NCBI GenBank assembly: GCA_008802785.1
Contig: VUYT01000036.1
Coordinates: 62,001-126,000, forward strand
From: Symmetrospora coprosmae
Taxonomy: Eukaryota > Basidiomycota > Cystobasidiomycetes > Symmetrosporaceae
DNA: 64,000 bases
Direction of reading: 5' to 3'
Below are positions 36,197 to 45,882 of this stretch, piece after piece; position 1 is the stretch's first letter, and every line of letters starts with the position of its first letter. The notes beneath the pieces are model-generated. The model was not told the origin of the DNA. It saw only the letters and a program-made list of their open reading frames with translations, and ran no database searches. The position numbers and the translations under genes were made by a program.

Positions 36197-36528
36197 GCTT
36201 GGAGCTGACGGTGAGCGTGTCTTTGTCTTACGCGGTTGTCGACTGCTATGCCGTCGAATCGGATGAAGGCAGAGGGAAGCAAGGGCAAGGGCAGGGGCAG
36301 GGGAAGAAGAAGACTCAAAGCTCGGAACGCGTAAACAAGCGGGTGGCAAAAGCAGTAAACACGCTCTGCACGTGACTTCCAGGGCGAGATAGGGGGTGGC
36401 AAACGCCTCGATGCTGCTCGCAGTACCGTACTCGACCACTGGCATTACTGCCGTCCTCGTCACTGCTACTTGAACAACGACATACTGATAGACAAAGCCG
36501 ATGCATCCAGTCTTGGTGCAAGCTCACC
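36197..36528 (-). promoter_or_regulatory. Upstream region of the FHA gene
   Basis: 332 bases between the FHA gene start and the stop of the Ser-rich gene on the same strand. It holds an ACGCGT hexamer at 36327-36332 and a short GGCAAG/GGGGCA purine-rich run (about 36275-36300). Confidence 0.45.
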
Positions 36529-38956
36529 TCACATCGCCATCCCATACATGATGATCTCCATCGTCGGGCTCCGTGCCATCTTTCCTGCGTCGCTTCCTTG
36601 CGGTGCGGCCGTCTCCCTCGTCCCACCCTCACTAGCAAGGCGAAGGTGCTTGAAGTTCCTCCCCCCGCCTGTCGAGCTGTGTAGCCTCTGTCCCTTTTCG
36701 ATTGGTGCGCGCGATTCTAGGACAACAGCACTGCTAGCTGAACGCTGCCGACCGGCCTTGTACCGACCGGCCGCCAGCGGTGTCCATTCTGCATTGTTCC
36801 CATTCGTAAGCGCATCGCTGTCCCCACTCGAGTCGCCATCGAGACGCGGCGTGCGCATCTGCTCGTCCCCGTCGTCGACAGGCAGCGGTGCAAGCGCAGA
36901 TAGCAGCGACGCGCTCCTCTCACGCTGCTGGTGCTCCTCCTGAGATGAGGGTTCCCCGCCCCAGCCTATCGACCCGTCCTCAGCACATGCACCCTCCTCA
37001 TCCACCTCGACGAGGCTGTCTCGGTGCCCATGGCTCGCCCCAAAGAAGCGCGGACTCGGAATGCTCGAGTCGCTCGTGAAGTTTGAGCTCCGCCTGCTAC
37101 GTCCGCCCACATCCGACTCGTACAGGTACGAGTTCCTGTATGACGACGAAGACGCGGTCGAGGAGAAGGACGCCTCGCGCGAGCGGGCCATGTCGTAGGA
37201 AGTTGGGTCGAAAACCGGACTTGCATATTCGGTGCGCACGCCGAGCACTGGACTGCCCGCAGCTGACGGGAAGCGGTACATGCGCTCCGAAAGATGCTGA
37301 ATCGCCGGACCCGCCTCTCCTCCTCGGATCGTGGAGGTCGATGCGAGCGATGGTAGATATCCGTTCGGTGAAGGCGCACGCGAGCTAGGCTGTGGCAGGC
37401 TAAGCGATCTGAATGGTTGGTGGCCTGCAGGCGAGTCCATGGCCGAAAGGACCTCCGGCTCGGCGATGAAAGGCAGAGGGGCAGTCGGAGGTGCAGCCCG
37501 TTTGCTGCGCGCGAGGGCAGACGGAACAGCCGGGACAGAAGCTCGGCGCGCCGCCGTCGCCCGCTCGACATGTTCCGTGCTGACTGCCGTACCGATGCCC
37601 ACACCGCTTGCAGCGGCGGCGAAGCTCGCGTCGAACGGGTTGGCAACGGCAGCGCAGGCATCGCGTTCGACCGAACTCGCAGGAAGCGGCTTGGTGGAAT
37701 CGCTGTGTGTCTGCGCACGGCGGCGGCGCTCCTGGAGAGTGACCGCGGGCGACACGGCAGGCCGAGCAGGGGGAAGAGGGAAGGTTACGGATGCTGACAG
37801 TGGAAGGCCTCGGGCCGTGTGGAAGTAAGGGTCGCAGCAGTCGGATGAGGCGGATGGCGAGATTGGCGGACTGAGCTTTGCAGGGGCGCTTAGGAGAGGC
37901 GTCTCTGTTGATGGTCCAGCGGGTGCTCTACTGGTGCTGACACTGGTCACGGGCGAACTGGCCCTGACCTCTGACAGGTCGCCGAGCATATCTACCCAGA
38001 GCGCTGTGGTTCGGCGCGTCTCCTCCTGCCTCGAAGCGCGCTTCGAGGTTGGCCGCAGTGCATGCAGCTCTGGCTCGCGGGCGAGGAACTCCGGTATGCC
38101 CTCGAGTGCAAGGTGCGATGAAGCAATGCTGCTGCGATGCCTGCTGCTTGTCGTGCTGTCCCTCGAGCTGCGCTTGCTTGACGCGGTGCTCGTGCGATTG
38201 TGCATTGCAGCAGAGCCGACGGTGCGCGTTTGCACTGCGGTCACATCCTCGCCGTCGGGCGACGAGAGCAGATCTTCTGGCAGCTCGAGCGAGAGATCGC
38301 CGAGGTCGAGGCGGGGAAGATAGGACGCGGAGGAAGCGGTCGACGTGTCCGAAGCGCGTTTCGTACGTTGCCGACGGCTTGCTGCGACCTGTTTGGGACG
38401 GGGCCCCTGCTGCGCCTCTGCGGTGACCTCTTCTTGCGCGTATGCCTCCAAGGGCAAAGGCGGGAGCTCTTTCCAGGAGCCTGTAACAATGCATGTCAGC
38501 CACGGTGTAATCGCGAAGTGTGAGCGACAGTTTTGAAGCAGGCGCACCCTGACTACTTGCTCTCGCACGAGCTGTTGCCTGTGCCTCCGTAGTGGCTGTA
38601 CGACGCGTCGTCAACGCTGGGGCCGGCACAGAGCTCCGCTTGTTGACGGGCATGATCGCGGGTCCTTTGGCTCGACGGAGCTTCTTCTGCGCAGTCAGGC
38701 TGCTGTTGGTCTCCGATGATTGCAGCGCGGGCAGGGCGAACACCACCCTCTGCTGCTGCGGCGGATGCTGATGTTGATGCTCCTCAAAGTTGATGAATCC
38801 CGGCTCCTGCTGCTGTCCCTTCTTTCTCAGGATAGGGGTGACCACGTCGATGACTGCACAGGCAGAGCTTGAGCTGGCGGATGTGCTGCTCGACGGGCGC
38901 GAGTGCAGCTGACTCTTTGCTGTCGTTGCAAAGGAGAACTGCAGGAGAGTGAACAT
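36529..38956 (-). CDS. Ser-rich disordered protein, function unknown
   Basis: Two exons, 38956-38548 and 38480-36529, joined in phase 1; 786 residues. The junction makes RASSQG-SWKELPPLPLEAYAQ. No catalytic domain is recognisable. The N-terminal 130 residues contain VIDVVTPILRKKGQQQEPGF, a Gln/His stretch and a basic patch (TAQKKLRRAKG). The rest is Ser/Pro/Ala-rich with many potential phosphosites (R-x-x-S, S-P), e.g. SRAPSPNGYLPSL and DSSIPSPRFFG, plus SLLSALAPLPVDDGDEQMRT. Such proteins in fungi are often kinase-regulated scaffolds, but nothing here proves it. The intron (67 nt) has standard ends; reading through it gives a different, shorter C-terminus. Confidence 0.72.
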
Positions 38957-40507
38957 GATGGGGGACCAGCCCCCGCTCTCTCGCCTGAAGTACTCGAGGT
39001 CACCGGAATGAGCCGCTTTCGAGCTCGAGGAATGCCAGAGTCCGGGTGGATACAGTCTCCGATTCAGGGCGATCAGGCTGCCTGCTCTCTCTCTGTCCTG
39101 CTCTCTCGCTATTAGCCCGTGTATCTTTCTGGATGATATCTGGTGTGTCCTACTTCTGCCTGCTCCGTCTCGATGCTGCCTTCTCTACTTTGAGATGGTC
39201 TACTGATGGCCTGTCTAAATCGTAAAAGTAGCGAGCCGTGGACAGCGTGAGTCCTATCGTCACGGGTGGTCGTAAAGGTGGTCGTAGCAAGAGGCAGGGG
39301 AAGCCTTTCGTGAGATTGTCGTTCAGGTCATGAAGTGTGCGGGATGGTCGAGTGCACAAGGAGAGCGAAGGGAGCGGCGAGGACGAGAAAGCCCTCCCCT
39401 CAGTACCCACGGAGAAGACAGACTGCCGAATCACTCGGGCTAAGGACCCGTGCTATCGCACTGTAAAGTGCGTGTGATGCAAATGCATCTACAGTTAGAG
39501 TTCATCATGGTCGTGTACGCGTCGCGCATCGCGGATCCCGGCGGCTGGCTCGGATCACAGCCGATGCAGCGTCGGGAGATTGCCAGAGATGAAGGGAGCA
39601 CGGATAACATCTGTCCTGTGTACGGTACATGCTGCTATGCATACGTTATCTACGATTCTCATCTGCTTGCTGTATCCATGCCAGTCTAGTCGACTCTTTG
39701 TGCATACGCTGAAAGGACGCGCGTCCCTGCCAGCAGTGATTTCGAGACCAGCCACTTCGCGCGTCGCGTCGGTCGCGTTGAACAACGACGTACAGTACGA
39801 GTGAAGTACAAGCCGTAGGTACATTCAGACACTACTGTTATGCTACTGATCGGTGTCGCAGCACCCAGCAGAGTCGTCAGATGAAGCGCCGCATTATTGT
39901 TCGCAATGGTGTGTCCCCGGACGCCTCGTGTGCAGCTTAGTCAGCAGCGGCGAACGCTCCGGGCCACGTGGCATGATTAGGCAGGGAGAGCAAGCTGAAT
40001 CTAGTCGCGGTATCCAGTCGCATGCTGCCTCGCAGAGCAGTCCGTTTTGCTCAGTAGTGTCGTACGGCAGTTGCACTTTCTCAGACCTGCAGCCATCCCC
40101 GTGCAGCGGCCAAGGCGTGCGAGTGCAGAACTCGAGAGTATTATATTTGACGCTCGAGGAAGGCCCCGAAAGTGCCCCGCAAGGGCGCGCTCGTGAGAGT
40201 GCTGAGGACCGACGGAGGAGCAGTGACTGTGTGCGTAGCTACTTCTATGCAGGTGTGTATATGGTTCATCGTGCTCAGCGCGTCCTCGATTCTGCAGTCC
40301 CCTCCCATCGTCGTCGCTGCCTATGTGTCACTACTGCATATCTCGACGTCATCAGCCGTCAGAAACGGACGGAGCGAGGCGCTGAAAGCTTCACCGACAG
40401 ATTCCCTCTCCTCTTCTCTGCACCATCAACTTCACACTCGGGTTTCCTGTCGGTACACGCTGCAGGTGCTGTGCAGCCATCTGCTCTCAACAACACCTTC
40501 CTCCGCA
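38957..40507. promoter_or_regulatory. Long divergent intergenic region
   Basis: 1551 bases between the Ser-rich gene (-) and the GRAM-VASt gene (+). Visible items: a CT-rich run (39088-39113), a ggtggtcgta direct repeat (about 39264-39286), a palindromic CACGTG at 39965-39970, and an AT-rich TATA-like patch at about 40138-40150, 360 bp before the GRAM-VASt start. Open frames on the plus strand here run into the GRAM-VASt exon in the wrong frame and are not supported. Confidence 0.5.
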
Positions 40508-43054
40508 ATGGCCACGCACGACCAGCATCCAGGCGTCGGCGGTGTCGCGAGCCCGGCGTCGACGGACGGCGGCAGACCGGCGTCCATTATGACGGCCGAC
40601 TCTGTGGAGTCTGCGCACAGCACAGGAGGGACGAGCATCCTCAGCCTGAAGGCAAAGAAGCTCAAGAGCAAGATCAAGCGAAAGCTGCACGTCGGGCACG
40701 AAGGGGAGGGGCACCACGACGGCGACGAGTACGAGGATGACGAGGATGATGACGATGACCACGACGAGGATACACATCACAACAACCACTACGACGAAGG
40801 AGTGACGCCGTCTGTGCATGACCACCGCACCGCGGCCCAGGTGTATGCGCAGAGCCATGCGGTTGCAGGCCCACACGGCGAGGTCGCAGCGGGGGCGCAC
40901 ACAGTCGCAGGGACCCGCACCGTCGATGCGAACGGCAACGTGCAGCCAGACTCCGTCTCGGCGCTCGCTCAGAACCCAGATGGCTCTGTGAATGCTGTAG
41001 GCCCGTCTGCCCGGACGCGAGCTGGGTCGGTCCCTGCATCCCCAGCCGGTAACGGCAGACCCGCGAGCGTCAGGTCCTCTGCTGGAAGCATCTCCATCCC
41101 GGCCACCCAGAGCGACTGGAAGCGGCGAGCGGGTAAGCTCGGGAACCCAATCTCCTACCTCCGATGCCGTTGCGCAATAGTAGCTTACCTCGGGGAGTGT
41201 GTCTGCGCCCGCAGAGTTCCAAAAGCTGTTCGAAGGGAAGATCGAAGAGGATGAGCATCTCGTCTCGGACTACACTTGCGCATGGGCCAAAGACGTATGT
41301 GTGATATAGGTCTCCTCCTTGCGCGTACGTTCTGCCGTCGCTGATACGCACGCTGACACATCTCGCCTCTGTAATTCGCTCGCATCCCCGCTCAAATGAC
41401 GCGCATATCAGATCTTGCGCCATGGACGCCTCTACGTCGGTGCTCGCCACATGGCCTTCAGCTGCACCATCATTGGCCTCAAGTGCAGCTTTGTCTTGCC
41501 ATTCGCCGACATTGTCCGGATGTGGGTTCTTTGTTCCCGGCCCGCTCGGCAGTTTCGCGTCGTGGCGCCAGCTAACTTAAGCGCTTTCCAATCCATGTTA
41601 TCAGCGAAAAAGCCTTCACAGCACGCGTCATTCCAAATGCCATCTCTGTTACTACCCAACAGGGCGACAACGTGAGCGGGCACGCCGCCTACGCGAGCGA
41701 GCGAGGCAAGCTGACTCGTGCATTGACACCGCCTCCGCCTAGTACTTCCTACCGTCGTTCGTGTACCGCGACACGTCCTACGATCTCATCGTAGACTGCT
41801 GGAAGGCGGTCAACAGCCCGGCATACGACGCCTTCATCGCCTCGCAGTCGGCGGACGTGCAGACGAGCATTGACACGGGCGCAGAGGAGTCGCCGTTCCC
41901 GACCGAGACGGCTGCTCCCGTTACGGAGCACACGGCCCATGCGGCTACGACCTGCTCGGGCGACCACTACAAGGAAACTGTGCTTGATGTCCGCTTTCCC
42001 AGCGAGCCTGAGAAAATCTTCAACCTCGTTTACCGGGATGACGCTTTCATGCAGAAGCTATGCGAGGCGCAGAAGCTGACTGGTGAGTAGGGCCGGACCG
42101 TCTTATTTACGGAGCTCTCTAACTATATTTGCTGATCCACCATTCGAAACGACCCTGAATAGAGTATAAAGCCAAGCCATGGGTCGCAGGCAGCAAGCCT
42201 GGAATGGAGAAGCGCGAGTATCAGTACACCAAGCCGCTCGGTGGGAGCGTGGGACCTTCAAGCGCAGTGTGCTATATCGCGGACGAGGAGCTCGCCAAGG
42301 ACGCGGAGAAGGCCTTCGAGGTGCAGACAGTGACAAAGACGCCTGACGTGCCCAGCGGCGGCAGCTTCGAGATACAGACAAAGACGTGTTTGACGTGGGC
42401 TGGAGGCGCAAAGGGCGGTGTGAGGATGGTTGTTACGACCGAGTGCGTCTGGTCGGGTAGAAGCATGATCAAGGGTGCGTCTGATGTTCCTTCCGCCATC
42501 GCGAGCTCCACTGATGGACTTGACCTGGTGTGGCAAATGCAGGCATTGTTACGTCGGCGTCAATTGCGGGGCAGCGCGAGTACAACAAGGAGCTCGCCAA
42601 ATCAGTGCGAAGGCACATTGCAGCGCACCCTTCCGAGTTTGGCAGCGACGATATCAACGCACCTGAAGCCGACGACGAGCTGGGCACGGACGTTCCCGTC
42701 TCTGGCGACGGTGCAGCGTCCGACGGCAGCGACGCAAAGATGCTTGAAAACAGCACGCAGGGTCTCGGCCCGCTTGGCCCCCTCGTGTCTACGGTGGGAC
42801 GGACGCTCCGCTCCAACGACCTTGCAATCACGATCCTGGCGCTCTCGAACATTGTGCTCCTTCTCGTGCTACTCTTTGGCGGCTTGCGTGGCGGCAGCAC
42901 AGTCAAGGTGACGAGGACGCTTCTCTCGTCAGAGAAAGAGGTGGACGCGCTGCAGCGCCTGCAGAGCATGGAACTGGCATGGGGAGAGTTCAGGAAGTGC
43001 GTCGATGCGCTGTCGACTTCGGCCGCTGGGACGAATGCTCTCGCTCGCGCTTGA
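40508..43054 (+). CDS. LAM/Aster-type GRAM-VASt sterol transfer protein
   Basis: Membrane-contact-site protein of the Lam/Ysp (GRAMD1) group; the VASt domain of this family carries sterol between plasma membrane and ER. Seven exons: 40508-41132, 41215-41294, 41412-41521, 41605-41671, 41743-42082, 42163-42474, 42543-43054; 681 residues. The first 200 residues are disordered with an Asp/His-rich tract. GRAM at about 208-310: EFQKLFEGKIEEDEHLVSDY, ILRHGRLYVGARHMAFSC, VIPNAISVTTQQGDNYFLPS, then the flanking helix FVYRDTSYDLIVDCWKA. VASt at about 369-530: YKETVLDVRFPSEPEKIFNL, WSGRSMIKGIVTSASIAGQ. One C-terminal transmembrane helix (LAITILALSNIVLLLVLLFGG, about 604-624) anchors it, probably in the ER. 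No StART-type second VASt copy. Start chosen at the ATG before an Asp/Ser-rich N-terminus without stops. Confidence 0.9.
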
Positions 43055-43339
43055 GCGTGACTGCGCGTGCGTACTTCCCGCTCCAGAATGCACAGCCAGA
43101 GTGTCGGCGAAAGTAAGGCAGTGCAGCAAGAGTAAGGATTCTGGCACGGACAGATCAAAACGCCTTTGGCACGGACGGCTTTTGGCGTGGACAACAACAG
43201 ATAGACCAAATGGACTCGGACGGACTGCCCCTATTCTATGTGCCATTGTAGCCCTACATACCTAGAGCTTTGTACAGCCGATCGTGTACCTCTACTGCAT
43301 GCGCAATATACGAAGTGAATGCTCGAGGCAGGTCCGGCA

Positions 43340-45720
43340 TTAGCGAACCGATAGTGGAGGCTGGCAGAGCGGTATCCGTAGGACATCAAAGCGATCCGCC
43401 CTGAACGCCTCTAGGTCGAAGGGCGGGACGTCCTCGTCTTTCGGTATCGAGTCTGCATAATCGACGCTGGCGCTACTCGCATTTGCATTCGTGCTGGTGG
43501 CGCTGCCGAACGGGACCAGAGCGGGCGCTGGGGCCTGCGTTGCCTGTTGAGGCTGGCCGAATGCACTCGCCGTGCCTTGGACGCTAGATGCCGGAGCCCC
43601 GAATGGTGTATTCCCAAAGTTTGGCGCGTTGTTCGTTGATGCGGCAGGCTGCCCGAATGTAGGGGCCGATGCAGGAGCTCCAAAAGCGGATGATCCTGCC
43701 GGTGCGCCGAATGGGGCGCTAGCAGGTGGGGCCGCACTTCCAAAGGCAGACTGCCCGAACGCTGCAGATTGGCGCCGAGGCTCTGTCAGCACACTGCGGG
43801 TCATTTCCGGGTCAGAGCGTGCGCATCCATCTTACCTGGTGCCGGGGTCGCGCCACTGGTACTAGCCGTTGCCTGTCCAAACGCGCTGCCGCCGTCATTC
43901 GTAGCCGGCGTCCCAAAGGCACCAAAGCCAGAGGTCGCAGCAGGTTTTGCAGGTGTCGCTGCAGGCGAGCCGAACGCGGTCGTCTGTCCGAACGCTGAGG
44001 GAGACGCCGTCTGCCCGAAAGCGGACGATTGGCCAAACGGCTTGCTCGACGATGTGGAAGCGGCGGCCTGGCCAAAGGCTGACGGTTTGGACGGGGTGCC
44101 GAACGCTGAGTGGCCGAAGGCTGTGCTCGTCGATGCGGGCTGCCCAAACGCAGAGGGCGCGCCGAAGGCAGAACCACTTGCGCCCGGCGCGCTGGGCTGT
44201 CCGAAAGCCGACGCAGTGCCTGCGGGCTTTGCGCCGCCGAACGGCGAGGCTGGGGTGGCGGATGAGCCTGTCCGCAATGATCAGCTGATGAGCCACGCTA
44301 TCTCTGATGCAAGCGCAACGAAAGGAAAGGCTCACCGAAAGCAGAGAAACCGCCGGGGCCGCCGCTCGCACCGAACGCGGGCTTGGCCTGCGCTGGCGCG
44401 CCGAAACCGGACGGCTGGCCAAATGCAGATGCGGGTTGCTGGGTCGTCCCGAAAGCTGAGGATGATGAAGCTGCCGGGGTGCCAAATGCCCCGAAACCTC
44501 CGCCTCCACCTCCACTGCCCGGCGCCGTGCTCGATCCGAACGCGCTGCTGCTCGTCGTCTGGCCGAATGCGCTCGCAGGCTGCGTCTGACCGAAGGCACT
44601 TGTGGCGCCGAACGGTTTGGCTCCGAACGCAGAAGGCGCGGTGGTGCTGCCAAACGCGCTCGGTGCGCCGAAAGCAGCGGGTGCGCCGAAAGCACTAGCA
44701 GTCGTGCTCGGCTGGCCGAACGCGGCTGGTCTGCTGCCGAACGCTCCTACAGGTGTCGCGTTCGCGCCTGACCCGAATGGCGACGGCTTCGCAGCGACCC
44801 CGAAAGCGCTTACCGGAGCTGTGGCAGGTGCGGCTTTCTTGGACTGGCCCCGCGCGAACGTGACGGCTTGGTCGAGATTCTGCAATACGCTGCCGAAGGC
44901 CGCGTTCACCTTCTGCGCCAATGCATCTTCGGGCTGCGACGATCCCGGGCAGGTTGCAAGGTGAGTCAGCTGCGGGTCCGGTGAGTCTAGTTTTGTCTGC
45001 TCCGACCCACGTATTGCGCGGGGTTGTTGGCCTTGACCGCCCGCACGTACTCGACTCTGAGCTCTTCGGGACTGAGGTCCTGGCCAGAGACGAGGTTGGG
45101 TTCGCCCTTTGAAGGGGCGTAGCACGTGTAGGGCCAGATGGGTTTCTCGTTGAGCAGGTCGTTCCGTATGCTATTGGCACTGTGAGAGGCAAGCGCATCG
45201 TCAAGACAGGCGTAGCCCGGTTCCTCGCTGGCCACAGTGGGGCTCAGGGCTGCTTACTCGAAAGCGGCTACTGTCGCTGCAGTGCCTGCTCGTGAGGGAG
45301 CTGCTGTGCCGTGCTGGCCAGGGTGTTCACTGAGATGGGCAAGCAATGCACCACGATGTCAGATTGTGAGCGCGGTCCACGTCGACGGTGAGTACGCGGC
45401 TTCAATCGCACTTCTGCGCAATGAGATGATGCAGCTGCAGGTCAGTACGGGCGTCAACGAGCCTCGAGCATTGAGACGCAGCGTCCCTCACTTTGCAGTT
45501 GGCCCCGAACTTGCATTCTGAGCATGGCATGTATGCAGAGGGTGGTCAGCGCAGCACCATAGCAGCCTGTGTCCCTGTGCAGGCCAGCTCGCTCACGTCC
45601 CCGCAGGAAGAACTGGCAGCTGCGAGCAAGGGCAAGGGCAAGGGCGGCGGGGCAGAACAGCAGTGAGAAGCCTGTATTTCCCGCATATGCATGCTCTGCC
45701 GCTGCTGCTCACACTGCCAT
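43340..45720 (-). CDS. NUP42: Nup42-like FG nucleoporin with CCCH zinc finger
   Basis: Cytoplasmic-face nucleoporin; Nup42/NUPL2 helps Gle1 activate Dbp5 in mRNA export. Nine exons: 45720-45713 (8 nt), 45619-45597, 45517-45492, 45413-45412 (2 nt), 45329-45258, 45179-45011, 44933-44336, 44267-43836, 43782-43340; 590 residues. Spliced residues 1-24 read MAVCQFFLRGQC, KFGANCKNEHPG, a perfect C-x7-C-x5-C-x3-H finger (C4, C12, C18, H22). A conserved region follows (NSIRNDLLNEKPIWPYTCYA, LSPEELRVEYVRA), a coiled helix (LQNLDQAVTFARG), some 300 residues of FG repeats mostly of SAFG type, and a C-terminal DLEAFRADRFDVLRIPLCQP that resembles the Gle1-binding tail. The 5' end is extraordinarily fragmented; the fourth exon could instead be 23 nt (45434-45412), adding LHHLIAQ. 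Confidence 0.85.
45412..45413 (-). other. Putative 2-nt exon in NUP42-like gene
   Basis: On the minus strand the order is gcgcag-AA-gtgcga. Exon 3 ends AACTGCAAA (NCK, phase 0) and exon 5 begins T-GAA-CAC-CCT, so exactly two bases are missing to make N-E-H-P. The AA fits in frame and recreates the family's C-x3-H plus NEHPGQ. Flanking introns would be 78 and 82 nt, both normal here. The rival is the same donor with an acceptor 21 nt upstream. Confidence 0.55.
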
Positions 45721-45882
45721 ATCCTGTTGTTCCCTTCCTCCTTTTACGGCGAAGGCGAGGTCGAGGTCGAGAAAGAGAAAGGAGCAGCCCGCAGGCGCGT
45801 CTATCTCGGAACAGCATATGTACTACTGTAGACGCCCCGCCCCGGCTGCTTCTCCCTCAGGTCCACATATCATAAGAACGAG
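45721..45882. promoter_or_regulatory. Shared divergent promoter, NUP42 / TMEM135-like
   Basis: Only 162 bases separate the two start codons. It contains a pyrimidine-rich stretch and a short gaaggcgaggtcgag purine run. No TATA box. Confidence 0.5.

Noticed and set aside
37928-38956. Minus-strand 342-codon frame reading straight on from the first exon of the Ser-rich protein
   Set aside because: It crosses a good donor at 38547 into an Arg-rich out-of-frame stretch; splicing at 38547/38481 connects to a long sensible frame instead. It could exist as an intron-retained form.
39853-40740. Plus-strand 295-codon frame before the GRAM-VASt gene
   Set aside because: It overlaps the GRAM-VASt first exon in the wrong frame and ends in Arg/Ala-rich nonsense; the upstream part has no recognisable motif.
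45228-45257. 30-nt intron in NUP42 using the acceptor at 45228
   Set aside because: Too short; the acceptor at 45180 gives a normal 78-nt intron and the family sequence NSIRNDLLNEKP.
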